A stretch of 53,991 bases of DNA, taken from an uncultured Clostridium sp. GTDB lineage: Bacteria > Bacillota > Clostridia > Christensenellales > Borkfalkiaceae. Below are positions 17,390 through 27,325 of the stretch, one piece after another. A program made the translations under genes and the position numbers. The stretch lies in contig USMU01000002.1 in the NCBI GenBank assembly GCA_900555925.1, positions 1 to 53,991 on the forward strand. Direction: 5' to 3'. Within the stretch, counting starts at the first letter, position 1. Every line of letters begins with the position of its first letter. The notes beneath the pieces are model-generated. The model saw only the letters and a list, made by a program, of their open reading frames with translations. It was not told where the DNA came from and did no database searches.

Positions 17390-20230
17390 TTATTTATTTA
17401 CTGCGCTCAAAGAGAAATCGTCGATGGTAAACACAAAACCATTAGCATTTCCGCCTCCGAAAATCATAACGCAATCCCATGCCGCCGAGGCAGTCAGTTC
17501 AAATTCCACGCTCTTCTGCGTACCGACGGCAGTATCTTCGCCGTTAAACTGCTTATTGACTCCGCTGCCGAGCTGCACATACATTTCACTTCCCGTCGGA
17601 TTGGCAATGACCGTATACGTCAACGAAATCTTATAGGTTCCCGACGGATTATAATCCCAAGAATCGCTGCGGATCTGTATCCCGCCATAAGCGCCCTTGC
17701 TCTCCACCAACAACACGTAACCGCTGGAAAGCTCGGACTGATAGCGCGCCTCGTTAGTGAAGCCTATGGCACTGGAATTGTTGATATCCATATAATACTT
17801 TTTAGACTCATCGTAAACGGGAGCCGTTTGGGAAGGAGCCCCCTCGCTGAGAGTCCCTTCTCCGCGCGTATCTCGCTGAATGAATATATCGTCCAGCGTA
17901 AACGAACATTCCGACGACGCGCCGATAAAGATTGCGGCTCCGTCTGTATCCGCCGTAAGATAGACGGTCTTTCTGCCCGAAGCGCCCTGCGCGGCATCAA
18001 ATTCCACCGTTCGTTCGCCCTCCTTGAAACCGATGAACAGTTTGTTGCCTGCACCGGAAGAAGTCACATGATAGGTAAACGTTACAGCATATTTCTTTCC
18101 GGTCGAAACGGTGTCCTTATGCTTAAATTTCACGCCGCCGCCCGCGGGAGTCGTGACGCTGAGCACATTCCCCGACGAGAGCGTTTCTATTTTCTCCGAA
18201 GCGCCGCCAAAAACGTTTCTTTCGTATAAGGGAATCTCGCTTTCAAACGATTCATAGGCTCCGACCGAGCTCATATCGAGCCATTCGGCTTTGACGTTAT
18301 CGAAAATCACCTTTATCGCACCATCGAAACGGACCGTCAGATGATATGCCTTATCGGATTCAGGGGTAGAGACGCGCAGCCTTGCGTTCTTAATTCCCGT
18401 ACCCATGTCTTCGACGGCAACAAATTCGCCCGCAGTGCCGTCCTCGGCGGTAAACCCGATTGATATTCCTGCTCCTTCCAAAACGGAATAGGAAAATTCT
18501 ACCGTAAACGACTCTCCCGCCTTCGCCGTCGCTCCCATAAAGGCAATTTCCCCGCTTGAAGAAGATTCTGCGTATACGGAGTTTCCGTCTATGCTTTTTC
18601 CCTTTTCATCCGTGATTTCAAAGGAAGTCCCGCCCGACGCCTCGGGATAAAGTTGACGGTTCAAAACGGATTCGAAATTTTCATCGACCCTCTTGCTCTG
18701 TATATCGAATGTTTCGCCCCGAATTTCGGAAGAATCGGGGGAAATCCGTTCGACGGTCAAATTATCGATGAGAATTTCTACGGGGGAAGCGTCGGGGAAC
18801 ATCATGAGAAAGGCGTCTTCTGCATTCCCGATTTCGAGAATCCCTTCCGCCTTCTGCCACGTCCCCGCTTCCACATTCGTCGGAATCTGATAGAAGGAGT
18901 CGCCTGCCGATGAGCGGAGCTGCACGTAAAAGGTGTTGGGAATCGTCCTGAAAGCGTAATCGAAGCTGATTCGATAGATTCCGCGGGGCGAGAAAGACAT
19001 TCCCGAAAAATCGGTGCCGAGATAGGTTCCGTCGCTCTTGATTCTCAGGACGTTGGAATCCCTTGCTTCTTCGCGGTAAATATAATTGTCCGTATTGCCG
19101 TGCGGAACAAAGATGAGATTTTTCTTTTCCCCGACATCCGCTTCAAAGTCTTCCGTAAAGGACTCTCCTTCTCCAAGTTCAAATCGGCTCCCGTAATCGG
19201 GATTGGTCCCGCCGACTGTCTCCGACGCCATATATAATACGGGAACGCCTTCCGCGTTTTCACCGGTCGACGCCATGGGAATGACCTGAAAACCGATATA
19301 CTTTCCGAGCAGCTCCGCCCCTATCGTCAGTGTCTTACCCGTATTTTCGAGAATCGTCTTATTCATTCCCGAAGCGTTGAGCGCGACAAACCATTGGATT
19401 CGGGATTCCCCTTCGGGGTCGCCTTCATAATCGGTATATACATAGCTCGCCGTTACCGTACTTCCGACGGCGATTTCGCCGTCGAGCGCAAGCCCCGACG
19501 CCACAGGACGGGAATCCTCTCTCGTGACCTTGATATTGTCTATCACGAGCTCACCCGCATTGTTTCTCGGCATAATCATAATATAATATCCGCTGTACAC
19601 GCCGAGCGTAAACGTATGCGTGAGCTTCCCTTTTCCCGCCGTCGCGCCGAACGTAGCGAAAATATCGCTCGCCGCGCCCGCGGTGGAGTCGCGGAATTGA
19701 AAGAAAAAGTCATCGGACGGCGTAATGACGTTATAATCCATTTCTATCGTATACGTCCCGCCTGCGACGAATTTAGTACCCGTCAGGCGAATCCCCGCAT
19801 AATTGCCGTCCGTCTCTATCCGCAACGATTTTCCTTCTATGGCATCTTCTCCTTCGATTACCTCAAAACGGGCTCCGTCGCTGACTGCGGAAAGCCTGGA
19901 AGTAAAATAATTTCCGTCGAAGGTTTCCGTAAAGCTCTCCCCTGCTTCTATCGCCCTTTGTTTTTCCACAAGTTGTTGCCATTCCTCATCTTCCGGAAAA
20001 CGCGGGACTTCCGGCTTGTCGCCCCGCGACGCGGACGCATGTTCGTCGTCGATGAGCTCGCTCAATTCGGGCGGCTGAGGGACGGGGTCAGGTTCCGGCT
20101 CCACCCAAGAAGAGTTTGAGGACGAACTTTCCGCGCTGTCAGACCCGTCGCCTTTCGCGCCGCAAGCGGCCGAAAAGAGCAGCGTCCCGCACAGCAAAAG
20201 AGCGCCGAATTTTTTGAAAAGTTCCTTCAT
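17390..20230 (-). CDS. locus A: lipoprotein with repeated carbohydrate-binding-like modules
   Basis: A 946-residue lipoprotein (lipobox FSAAC, Cys23) with a Ser/Pro/Glu-rich stalk up to about residue 60. The rest is a chain of jelly-roll modules of the CBM4/9/16 type, near 95-240, 355-495, 503-660, 660-805 and 805-946. Each tends to start with a GESFTETFD-like strand and end with an IDNIKV-like strand (IDNLTV, FDNVKA, LDDIFI, IDDFSL). An Ig-like domain (about 245-345) lies between modules 1 and 2. No catalytic domain was seen, so a surface glycan-binding role is likely. The start overlaps the stop of the beta-helix gene by 4 bases, and it is the last gene of locus A. The family call for single modules needs profile searches. 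Confidence 0.8.
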   Translation of the reverse strand: MKELFKKFGALLLCGTLLFSAACGAKGDGSDSAESSSSNSSWVEPEPDPVPQPPELSELIDDEHASASRGDKPEVPRFPEDEEWQQLVEKQRAIEAGESFTETFDGNYFTSRLSAVSDGARFEVIEGEDAIEGKSLRIETDGNYAGIRLTGTKFVAGGTYTIEMDYNVITPSDDFFFQFRDSTAGAASDIFATFGATAGKGKLTHTFTLGVYSGYYIMIMPRNNAGELVIDNIKVTREDSRPVASGLALDGEIAVGSTVTASYVYTDYEGDPEGESRIQWFVALNASGMNKTILENTGKTLTIGAELLGKYIGFQVIPMASTGENAEGVPVLYMASETVGGTNPDYGSRFELGEGESFTEDFEADVGEKKNLIFVPHGNTDNYIYREEARDSNVLRIKSDGTYLGTDFSGMSFSPRGIYRISFDYAFRTIPNTFYVQLRSSAGDSFYQIPTNVEAGTWQKAEGILEIGNAEDAFLMMFPDASPVEILIDNLTVERISPDSSEIRGETFDIQSKRVDENFESVLNRQLYPEASGGTSFEITDEKGKSIDGNSVYAESSSSGEIAFMGATAKAGESFTVEFSYSVLEGAGISIGFTAEDGTAGEFVAVEDMGTGIKNARLRVSTPESDKAYHLTVRFDGAIKVIFDNVKAEWLDMSSVGAYESFESEIPLYERNVFGGASEKIETLSSGNVLSVTTPAGGGVKFKHKDTVSTGKKYAVTFTYHVTSSGAGNKLFIGFKEGERTVEFDAAQGASGRKTVYLTADTDGAAIFIGASSECSFTLDDIFIQRDTRGEGTLSEGAPSQTAPVYDESKKYYMDINNSSAIGFTNEARYQSELSSGYVLLVESKGAYGGIQIRSDSWDYNPSGTYKISLTYTVIANPTGSEMYVQLGSGVNKQFNGEDTAVGTQKSVEFELTASAAWDCVMIFGGGNANGFVFTIDDFSLSAVNK

Positions 20231-22872
20231 GACTGTTCACCTCCCGCGATAAATTTAATCTTGGGCATGCGCTTGGGTATATATTTATTGAGCTCCACCG
20301 GCGCATCTACATTGGAAATCTGAATGAGGGACGCCCCGTCCGCGTCGCTGTCGGCAAAGCGGATGGCGAGGCTGATTGCCTCTCCGTTTTCAATCTTCGC
20401 CAAAATATCGGGCACTACCGTAAACGGAATAAACACTTCTCCGCAATAACCTTTATTGTCCTCCTTTACCCAAAAGCTCATTAAAATTTCTTCTTTTTTG
20501 TCCAAAATTTCAACGCTCGTTCTCGCCGCAACTACCTGACAGCCGCCGCAGGAATCGTCGCCCATAAACAACTGCATGCAGGTCGGATCTTCTACTTTGA
20601 GACCGGAAAGGTTTTTGGAGGAGTCGGTATTCTGCGTCATGAAAATTTCCACGCCGTCCCCGTTCCAATAGCTGTTGGGAACCCAAGAAAGATGGTCGTC
20701 GAATACGTCGTAAGCAATGTAAATTCCCGTTTCGTCCCAAGCAAATTTGACGGAATTGATTTTAATGTCCTCATCGTTGAGCTCTACCTCTTCCTGCTCG
20801 TTGTTGGACGCGCCCACCATTTCGATCGGCGTCCCTTTATCCGCCCAATCGGAAAGAGATTTATCTCCGACCGTTATACTGCCGGCACCGACCTTTTCTA
20901 CCTCCGTCGTCGTGACGTCCGCAGTAACGATAAAATCTTCCGCGGAAAGTCCTTCATTATCACTGACGGTCAGAACGTTTTCCTCGCAGTCTTCCGCGAT
21001 TCCGGGATTGAAATCGGTGGAAGCGGAAAGCAATTCGTTTTTGGAAATGGTCACTGAACGCACCTTTCTCATGATGACGCCCGTTTTGTTCTGAACCAAT
21101 CCGACATTGGAGATTACGTTATGCGTAAAGGAGCTTGCCTCCACGCCGCAATACATTACCCCCGCGCAGCCGGTGTTGGCGATGAGGTTATTCTCCACGG
21201 AAATGTTTTTCATGATTCCCGTTTCCCCCTCCGCGCCGTCCGGTCCGTAGCAGTAAGCTGTAATCGCCGCCCGCGCACCGCCGCTCAAATTCGTGGAAAT
21301 AAATTTATTGTTTCGAATGATTAGGTCGGACGTGGGCATCGCTTCATACCATTCGGACGTATCGGATGTGAGCAGAATCCCCGCGTCCGTGAGGTTGGCA
21401 AACAAGTTGTGCTCGACGGTACCCCCCGCAGCGGTCTGAATGAGGATTCCCCGACAGCGTTTATTCCGCACGATGTTGTTGGAAAACGTTACTTTCGCCG
21501 CATGGGATTTATTGACGACCATATCCCCGACAGCCGCTTCCGCGGGCAGAGCCTCGGAAAAGGTGACGTCGAACCCGCCGTCCGAAGTGCTCGGCGCCAC
21601 TTCTTCGACCGTGAGGACACATTTTTCCGTCAGCGTTTCCCGATTGACGATTGCGAGTGTATCCCCTTTCGACGGAGAGAAATTATAGTCGCGTTCGTTG
21701 ACGATATGTATCGTCCTTCTTTCGTTGGAAATTTCTTTAAGCGTCGAATAAAAACCGTGAACATTGAGCGCGTCGTCCCCGCAGTTTTCAAAAAGGCTGT
21801 TCGTGACGATTACTTCACCCGCCGTTTCCATCAGATGAATCCCGTCCGCCGTGACGGACATGAGTCGGTCCGTTTCCGGTTTGAGCATTACGTTAAAATC
21901 GTTGAAATACAGATTGGTGTTTTCCCGCCCCATAAAGGCCATACCGGGCGAGCTGTAAACGTTGACGTGCTCGAAATAAGCATTTTTACAGCGTTCCGCC
22001 GTAAGGGCGTCATAGGAATAAATCTGATGTCGCAAAATGACCGTCGTCCCCGCGGGGGAGGCTTTATAGGATTGTGAAAAACGGATTTCCAAAGTTTGCT
22101 CGCCGAGATAACGCACATATTCGACCGTATAATAGATGTCGTTGCCGCCCGAAAGGGGTGCGGAAGTCCTCGTATTGTACTCCAAAAGCCCCATGATCTG
22201 CGTCGATTCGTCTACGGGATAACCCTCGTCCACCTTAATTTTGAACGTTCGGCCGTCCGTTTCCAAAATCGTCCCCATCGAGAAGGGCACTCGTCCCCAA
22301 TCGATATTGATTCCCGTCATGCGGAAATTCTCTAAGTCCACTAAGTGAAAGGGTTTGAACATGCCATGGAAATACAAATTCGTATTATCCCCGCGCAACG
22401 TCAAATTATCGATCCCCTCGATGACGACGGCATAATCGGGATGTTTTGCGCTCATGCCCTCAATAAAGTCAAAGTCACCCGCGGGAAGCTCCAAAATGAC
22501 GGGCGCGCCGTTCTCCGCGCGGGCCGCTTCCAGCGCTTTTCCGAAAGCGTCGGTGTCGTCCTTCCTATCCGCCCCGTTCGCGCCGTAATCCTCCACTCTG
22601 ATAATTTTTGCATTCTCGTCAGGGGCATATCGGCTCTCGTCCGATTCAAAAGCCTCTCCGTCTATTCCCACAATCCAAGGATTGCTCAAACCCGGGTCGG
22701 ATAATGTCGTCTCGTTGTCCATATCCAACGCATAAGCCTGCGCAACTAACTCGTCGATATTCACGCCGTCCTGTCCTCCCATTCCGTTGCGGAGAAGAGG
22801 GCCGCTCGTCGCCGCAACCAATAAAACGCTCAAAGCACACACGCATGTCTTTTTCAAAGTTTTCGTCTTCAT
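20227..22872 (-). CDS. locus A: secreted right-handed beta-helix protein (GH110-like) with CBM9-like tail
   Basis: An 881-residue exported protein with an N-terminal signal and no clear lipobox. Residues about 75-620 form a right-handed parallel beta-helix starting with the pectate-lyase-superfamily strand (VEDYGANGADRKDDTDAF). FENCGDDALNVHGFY (about 362-376), the later NKRCRGILIQT and EWYEAMPTSDLIIRNN resemble GH110 alpha-1,3-galactosidases, in which Asp residues of the DD region are important. I recall this resemblance; it is not a computed match. Residues about 690-880 resemble a CBM9/DOMON-like sugar-binding domain. A GH110 partner for the cytosolic GH4 enzyme would make chemical sense (alpha-galactosides). 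A polysaccharide lyase or epimerase remains possible. The ribosome site is GGGGAGAGG. Confidence 0.75.
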   Translation of the reverse strand: MKTKTLKKTCVCALSVLLVAATSGPLLRNGMGGQDGVNIDELVAQAYALDMDNETTLSDPGLSNPWIVGIDGEAFESDESRYAPDENAKIIRVEDYGANGADRKDDTDAFGKALEAARAENGAPVILELPAGDFDFIEGMSAKHPDYAVVIEGIDNLTLRGDNTNLYFHGMFKPFHLVDLENFRMTGINIDWGRVPFSMGTILETDGRTFKIKVDEGYPVDESTQIMGLLEYNTRTSAPLSGGNDIYYTVEYVRYLGEQTLEIRFSQSYKASPAGTTVILRHQIYSYDALTAERCKNAYFEHVNVYSSPGMAFMGRENTNLYFNDFNVMLKPETDRLMSVTADGIHLMETAGEVIVTNSLFENCGDDALNVHGFYSTLKEISNERRTIHIVNERDYNFSPSKGDTLAIVNRETLTEKCVLTVEEVAPSTSDGGFDVTFSEALPAEAAVGDMVVNKSHAAKVTFSNNIVRNKRCRGILIQTAAGGTVEHNLFANLTDAGILLTSDTSEWYEAMPTSDLIIRNNKFISTNLSGGARAAITAYCYGPDGAEGETGIMKNISVENNLIANTGCAGVMYCGVEASSFTHNVISNVGLVQNKTGVIMRKVRSVTISKNELLSASTDFNPGIAEDCEENVLTVSDNEGLSAEDFIVTADVTTTEVEKVGAGSITVGDKSLSDWADKGTPIEMVGASNNEQEEVELNDEDIKINSVKFAWDETGIYIAYDVFDDHLSWVPNSYWNGDGVEIFMTQNTDSSKNLSGLKVEDPTCMQLFMGDDSCGGCQVVAARTSVEILDKKEEILMSFWVKEDNKGYCGEVFIPFTVVPDILAKIENGEAISLAIRFADSDADGASLIQISNVDAPVELNKYIPKRMPKIKFIAGGEQS

Positions 22873-22883
22873 TGCCTCTCCCC

Positions 22884-24473
22884 TTATTCCGCCATATAGC
22901 GATCGTATGCGTTTTGGTAAATCTCTACATACCGATCCACCCGCGCAGCCTTCAAGTCCGCAACAAACGCATCGAAATCGGCGCGCGTCAAATCTTTCTT
23001 CGCTATCAGGCGCGTCTCTTGCGATTCTACCAAATTATTCAAATCGATTTGCAGTGTAGACAACTCTATCGATTCCTCCGAAGTAAACGTAACGGAAGGA
23101 TAGGGAACTTTCAAATAGTCCATGTATCCCGCCTCCTCCACCGCCTGATTGATATTCTTCACCTGAGGAGTACTGTCTTTCAGGACAAAATCTCCATTCC
23201 AATAAGGAATCGTCCCCAATCCGACGTTCGGAGTAATCGTGCCGCGATATTCCTCAATGTCCATTCCGTCGGGTACGTTGAAGGTCCAACTCGTGTGCGC
23301 CTCGTCGTCCCAAGTCCAATCCGCCCCCTCTTTTCCGAACGATTCCAGCTCAGAGCCGAGCTCGGTATAGAAGAAGTCCATCCAACGTACAATTTCCCGC
23401 TGATACGGAGAAGTCGACCGAATGACAATCGTATCGGGAGAGATGTCATTTCCAAACCCCAGCCACATCTGTTTTTGGTTGATGTCGCTCGTGAGCGCGG
23501 GGACTCCCGTATACTGTGAATCGAGGTTATTGCCGACAATCAGGTATGCGGCGCCGCCGTCAAAACAGCCGACGATACCCTGACTGCCCTTTTGCGCCAA
23601 GTCTTTGTCCTCGCTCATGCTGAACACGTCGTTATCCAACAGGCCCTCTCTGTATAATTTATTGGCGAATTGCAGATATTCCCAATAATTCTCCGTAGTA
23701 GGGACGAACACAACCTTTCCGTCGTCGCCCACCTCGATACCCGTCGAAACGTACCCAAAGGCACTCATCAAGAAATTGCGAGTCTGATTGAGGCCCACCG
23801 AAGAGAGCGGAATTTCGTCTTGGAAGCCGTTGCCGTTCGGATCCTGTGTCTTGAAAGCCTTCAAAACATCATAAAATTCGTCTATCGTCGAGGGCATTTC
23901 CAACCCCAGAGTATCCAGCCATTCCCGATTGATAAACTGTTTGAACGTGAGATCGCGGGGCACCGTATTAATGGAGGCGAACGAGTAAATTTTTCCGTCG
24001 CCGAGCGTCGTACGCTTTTCAATTTCGGGATTTGCGTCCATCAATTTTTTGTAGTTTGGAGCGTATTCCTCGATTAAGTCTCCGATTGGCTGAATCATGC
24101 CATGGGAAGCGTAGGTGGTCTGTTCCTCCAGCGTATTCCAGAAAAGGAACGCATCGATGGATTCATCCTCCCAGCTTGTCGAACGGAGCTCCTGATAGCT
24201 TTCGGTGTTCGCCTCTACAAACTCGACGTGAATATTGGTAATCTCCTCCATTTCCTTGAACAGGCGCATATCCTTGTAAGCGGAATGGAGTGCATGTCTC
24301 GGAACAAACATTTTAATAGTGACTTTTTCTTTGACAATTTGCGGATTTGACGTATCCGCGATAAAATTGTCGGGATCGTAATCGCCTCGCCCGTCTCCGC
24401 CGCAAGCGGCGAAGCTCGAACAGGCCATGGTGGCACAGAGCAGAAGCCCCAACAGTTTTGTGAGTTTTTTCAA
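22884..24473 (-). CDS. locus A: extracellular sugar-binding lipoprotein (LplA/YtcQ type)
   Basis: A 529-residue family 1 solute-binding protein of the large LplA/YtcQ subgroup. It has a lipoprotein signal (SSFAACGG, Cys24) and typical segments such as IKMFVPRHALHS near the start, FVEANTESYQELRS, and FKTQDPNGNGFQDEIPLS, which is the EF-hand-like calcium loop of this subgroup. It captures oligosaccharides outside the cell for the two permeases encoded just upstream. The start is a TTG with AAGGAGG eight bases before it; no ATG fits better. The gap to the following beta-helix gene is 11 bases, so they are cotranscribed. The ligand is unknown; an alpha-galactoside-containing glycan is inferred from the neighbours. 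Confidence 0.92.
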   Translation of the reverse strand: MKKLTKLLGLLLCATMACSSFAACGGDGRGDYDPDNFIADTSNPQIVKEKVTIKMFVPRHALHSAYKDMRLFKEMEEITNIHVEFVEANTESYQELRSTSWEDESIDAFLFWNTLEEQTTYASHGMIQPIGDLIEEYAPNYKKLMDANPEIEKRTTLGDGKIYSFASINTVPRDLTFKQFINREWLDTLGLEMPSTIDEFYDVLKAFKTQDPNGNGFQDEIPLSSVGLNQTRNFLMSAFGYVSTGIEVGDDGKVVFVPTTENYWEYLQFANKLYREGLLDNDVFSMSEDKDLAQKGSQGIVGCFDGGAAYLIVGNNLDSQYTGVPALTSDINQKQMWLGFGNDISPDTIVIRSTSPYQREIVRWMDFFYTELGSELESFGKEGADWTWDDEAHTSWTFNVPDGMDIEEYRGTITPNVGLGTIPYWNGDFVLKDSTPQVKNINQAVEEAGYMDYLKVPYPSVTFTSEESIELSTLQIDLNNLVESQETRLIAKKDLTRADFDAFVADLKAARVDRYVEIYQNAYDRYMAE

Positions 24474-24515
24474 GGTTTTTACCTCCTTACCTTAATTTTT
24501 TCTATGCTTTTGAAA

Positions 24516-25502
24516 TCAGCCCTTTACGCTGCCGATCATGACGCCCTTGATAAAATATCTCTGTAAAAACGGATAGATAAATAAGATAGGCAGGGTTGAA
24601 ACGACTATTGTCGTATATTTAATCGCTTCGGACATGTACGCCTGTTCAATGAGGCTGCCGCCTCCCCCGCCCGCCATGGACGAATCGGATTTGATGAGCA
24701 CTTCTCTCAAAACCATTTGAAGCGGCCATTTATTTTGGTCGGGGAGATACAACAGAGCATTGAAATAGGAATTCCAATACGCCACTGCGTAAAACAGAAT
24801 CATGACCGCAACAATCGGCATGGACAAAGGCAGGACGATCGTAAAAAAGATCCGAAAATCATTCGCGCCGTCTACCTTCGCCGCCTCTTGAATTTCCCAT
24901 GCGATGGAAGAGGACATGTATGTTCGCACGACAATGACGTTCCATACGCTCAACGCGCCCGGGAGAATAAAGCCGAAAATATTATTCATGAGCCCCAGGG
25001 ATTTGACGATTAAGAAAGTGGGAATCATGCCGCCGTTGAAAAACATCGTAATCATGAAAATCGTCATCAGGACGCCGCGAGGACGAAAATCTTTTCTCGA
25101 AAGAACGTAGCCCGCGGGAATGGTCAATGCACAGCTAATCAGTGTTCCCAAAACGACGTAGATAATCGTGTTCATGTATCCCCGCCAAATCATCGGTGCT
25201 TTGAGCACCTTTGCATAAGAGCTAAAATCAATGGCGGTGGGAAAAAGAAATACTCTCCCCATATATACGTCCTCGGGCGGAGAAATCGAGCAGGACAACA
25301 CATAGATTAACGGATAAATCGTAAGTAATGTCCAAACGGCGAGTATCGAATACACAATTCCTTCAAAAATGCGGTCCTGTCTGGAAATTTTATGTTTCTT
25401 TCGCCCGAATCGTCTCTTTTTCTCTGTCCGAACTTCTTCCGAAGCGATGTGTTGATTCGGAGTTTCCGAGGTTTGGATTTTTTGTCTTTCGGTTTTTGTC
25501 AT
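24516..25502 (-). CDS. locus A: sugar ABC transporter permease (LplC/YtcP type)
   Basis: A CUT1-family inner-membrane permease of 328 residues with six membrane segments. The EAA loop for ATPase contact reads EIQEAAKVDGANDFRIFFTI, and the end FLQRYFIKGVMIGSVKG is typical of LplC/YtcP proteins. An extra ~45-residue Lys/Arg-rich N-terminus precedes the first segment. I chose the ATG at 25502 because GAGGTGG stands just before it; an ATG at 25517 is possible but has no ribosome site. The upstream permease stops at 25511, so the genes are almost contiguous. No ATPase gene is present; such importers commonly share an MsmX-type ATPase. Confidence 0.92.
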   Translation of the reverse strand: MTKTERQKIQTSETPNQHIASEEVRTEKKRRFGRKKHKISRQDRIFEGIVYSILAVWTLLTIYPLIYVLSCSISPPEDVYMGRVFLFPTAIDFSSYAKVLKAPMIWRGYMNTIIYVVLGTLISCALTIPAGYVLSRKDFRPRGVLMTIFMITMFFNGGMIPTFLIVKSLGLMNNIFGFILPGALSVWNVIVVRTYMSSSIAWEIQEAAKVDGANDFRIFFTIVLPLSMPIVAVMILFYAVAYWNSYFNALLYLPDQNKWPLQMVLREVLIKSDSSMAGGGGGSLIEQAYMSEAIKYTTIVVSTLPILFIYPFLQRYFIKGVMIGSVKG

Positions 25503-25510
25503 GGGCCACC

Positions 25511-26446
25511 TCACCATAAAGATTCTTTTCCAAGAAGTTTTGCCACAAAATTCGCAAGCAACAAAAGCACAATATTGATTGCGGAATTGAACAGTCCGAC
25601 TGCGGAACCGAACCCGTAGTTTTTATATCCCGTCGCAGCAATCGATACTTTATACGCATAAGTCGCAATAATCTCCGACTCGGTCAAATTGGAAGAAGTC
25701 TGCATGAGATACGCCTTCTCAAATCCCACATTCATGATTCCGCCCATCGCCATAATAAAGAGAATAATCGCCGTGGGAAGAATAGCGGGCAGATTGATGT
25801 GCCAAATTCTCTTGAAGCGTCCCGCCCCGTCTATCGTCGCGGCCTCATGAAGTGAAGGATCCACCGTCGAAAGCGTGGCGACATAAATGATCGCCCACCA
25901 GCCGCAGCCCTGCCACAGTCCCGAAAAAATATAGATAAAATTGAAGGCCGACGGTTCGTACATCCAAGCCTTCGGCGCTATCCCGAAGAGTCCGAAAAAC
26001 TTATTGATGACGCCGTAATCGGCGTTTGTAAAGGTAAAGCACATTCCTACCGTCACGATGACGGAAACAAAATAGGGAGCATAGGAAATCGTCTGTACCG
26101 CCTTTTTGTACCAAGAATGGCGCACTTCGTTGATGAGCAGCGCCAACACAATAGGAAAAATTGTATTTACGGGCAAAGAATACAGACTGAGCTCCAACGT
26201 ATTCACGAGCATGATATCAAACCAATAAGAATTGAACAATGCCTTAAAATTTGCCCAGCCTGCCCACTGACTGCCAAACACGCCCAGGACGGGATTGTAA
26301 TTCTGAAAAGCAACCACCACGCCGTACATCGGCAGATAACAAAAAAGGACGAGAAAGACGAGCGCCGGCAGAATGAGAAGATAGAGCTGCCATTGCCTCA
26401 GTCCGAGCTTATTGACCAGCTTTCTTTTCCAAAGAGCTTTCTCCAT
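25511..26446 (-). CDS. locus A: sugar ABC transporter permease (LplB type)
   Basis: A 311-residue CUT1 permease, partner of the protein encoded next. Typical LplB marks are LYLLILPALVFLVLFCYLPMYGVVVAFQNYNP at the start, the EAA loop LHEAATIDGAGRFKRIWHINLP and six membrane segments. GGGAGG lies five bases before the ATG. The start lies inside the end of the nucleoside hydrolase gene, with an overlap of 38 bases, a strong sign of cotranscription and perhaps coupled translation. Confidence 0.93.
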   Translation of the reverse strand: MEKALWKRKLVNKLGLRQWQLYLLILPALVFLVLFCYLPMYGVVVAFQNYNPVLGVFGSQWAGWANFKALFNSYWFDIMLVNTLELSLYSLPVNTIFPIVLALLINEVRHSWYKKAVQTISYAPYFVSVIVTVGMCFTFTNADYGVINKFFGLFGIAPKAWMYEPSAFNFIYIFSGLWQGCGWWAIIYVATLSTVDPSLHEAATIDGAGRFKRIWHINLPAILPTAIILFIMAMGGIMNVGFEKAYLMQTSSNLTESEIIATYAYKVSIAATGYKNYGFGSAVGLFNSAINIVLLLLANFVAKLLGKESLW

Positions 26447-27320
26447 AAATACCTCCCGATAAAATGGTTATCAGATATTCGTCAAACACTTCTCTGCCTT
26501 CATAATTCAAAAGGCAAAAAGCCTCACGGCCCTCCCGCGATTCTACCGTTCTTCCCTCGTCCGTCACCGAAATTTTTAATTTTTCGCCTTCAAAGTGTTC
26601 GGGAAAACGCAGATAATAAACGGGGAGAAGGTCGTATAGAATTCCTGAACTCGTCTCGACCGGATATTTTATCGCACCGCCAACGTAGTCCCGATGCCAA
26701 ATTTCATAATTTTCTATCACGGCACGTGCCAGCGGCGCTGCCGATTGACGAATCTTTTGAAAGTCCGCTCCGTCGACGATGTAATCTCTGCAAACATCCA
26801 GCGGAACGAGGGTTATTTTCGCACCGCTCGCGAGTACATTCCGAAACGCTTCGGGATCAAGGGCGGCGTTACATTCCGCGGCGGGCTCCGATTGATTGAT
26901 ATATCCTTTCCGAATCGCTCCGAGCATGGCGACGATATTCAGGTGCGGGAAAAGGTCGGGATACCTTTTTGCAAGCTGCGCCAAATTGGTCATGGGGCCC
27001 AAAGCAACTATCGTGCTTCCCCTCTCTGCCGCATCAATAAATTCCTTTTCAAAATTCGTCGGATATTCCGTTTCTTTTCCGACCCAAGCGGCCTGCGCAC
27101 TGCATTGCACCGCCGAGCCCTTTCCCGCCACTACGGGAATCCTTTTTCCTGCCGCTGCCGCGAGTTTATCCACCAGCGCACATTTATATTGTACATCCTC
27201 GCATACGGTCATCACGAGTTTCACGTCGAAAATCGGATCGCCGAACATCGTCGCCAGCGCCCAAGTATCGTCTATATCCGAACCGATGTCGGTATCGATA
27301 ATCAGAGGTAACTTTTTCAT
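26409..27320 (-). CDS. locus A: nucleoside hydrolase (IunH/RihA family)
   Basis: A 303-residue member of the inosine-uridine nucleoside hydrolase family, which cleaves the N-glycosidic bond of ribonucleosides with a calcium ion. The calcium-binding signature is at the N-terminus: DTDIGSDIDD at 9-18. LGPMTNLAQL is also typical. The ATG at 27320 is preferred because the family starts right before this motif; a TTG nine codons upstream would overlap the GH4 stop. The true substrate may be another N- or O-ribosyl compound, since genes of this family are also found in sugar operons. The end overlaps the next permease gene by 38 bases. Confidence 0.85.
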   Translation of the reverse strand: MKKLPLIIDTDIGSDIDDTWALATMFGDPIFDVKLVMTVCEDVQYKCALVDKLAAAAGKRIPVVAGKGSAVQCSAQAAWVGKETEYPTNFEKEFIDAAERGSTIVALGPMTNLAQLAKRYPDLFPHLNIVAMLGAIRKGYINQSEPAAECNAALDPEAFRNVLASGAKITLVPLDVCRDYIVDGADFQKIRQSAAPLARAVIENYEIWHRDYVGGAIKYPVETSSGILYDLLPVYYLRFPEHFEGEKLKISVTDEGRTVESREGREAFCLLNYEGREVFDEYLITILSGGIYGESSLEKKAGQ

Positions 27321-27325
27321 AATTT

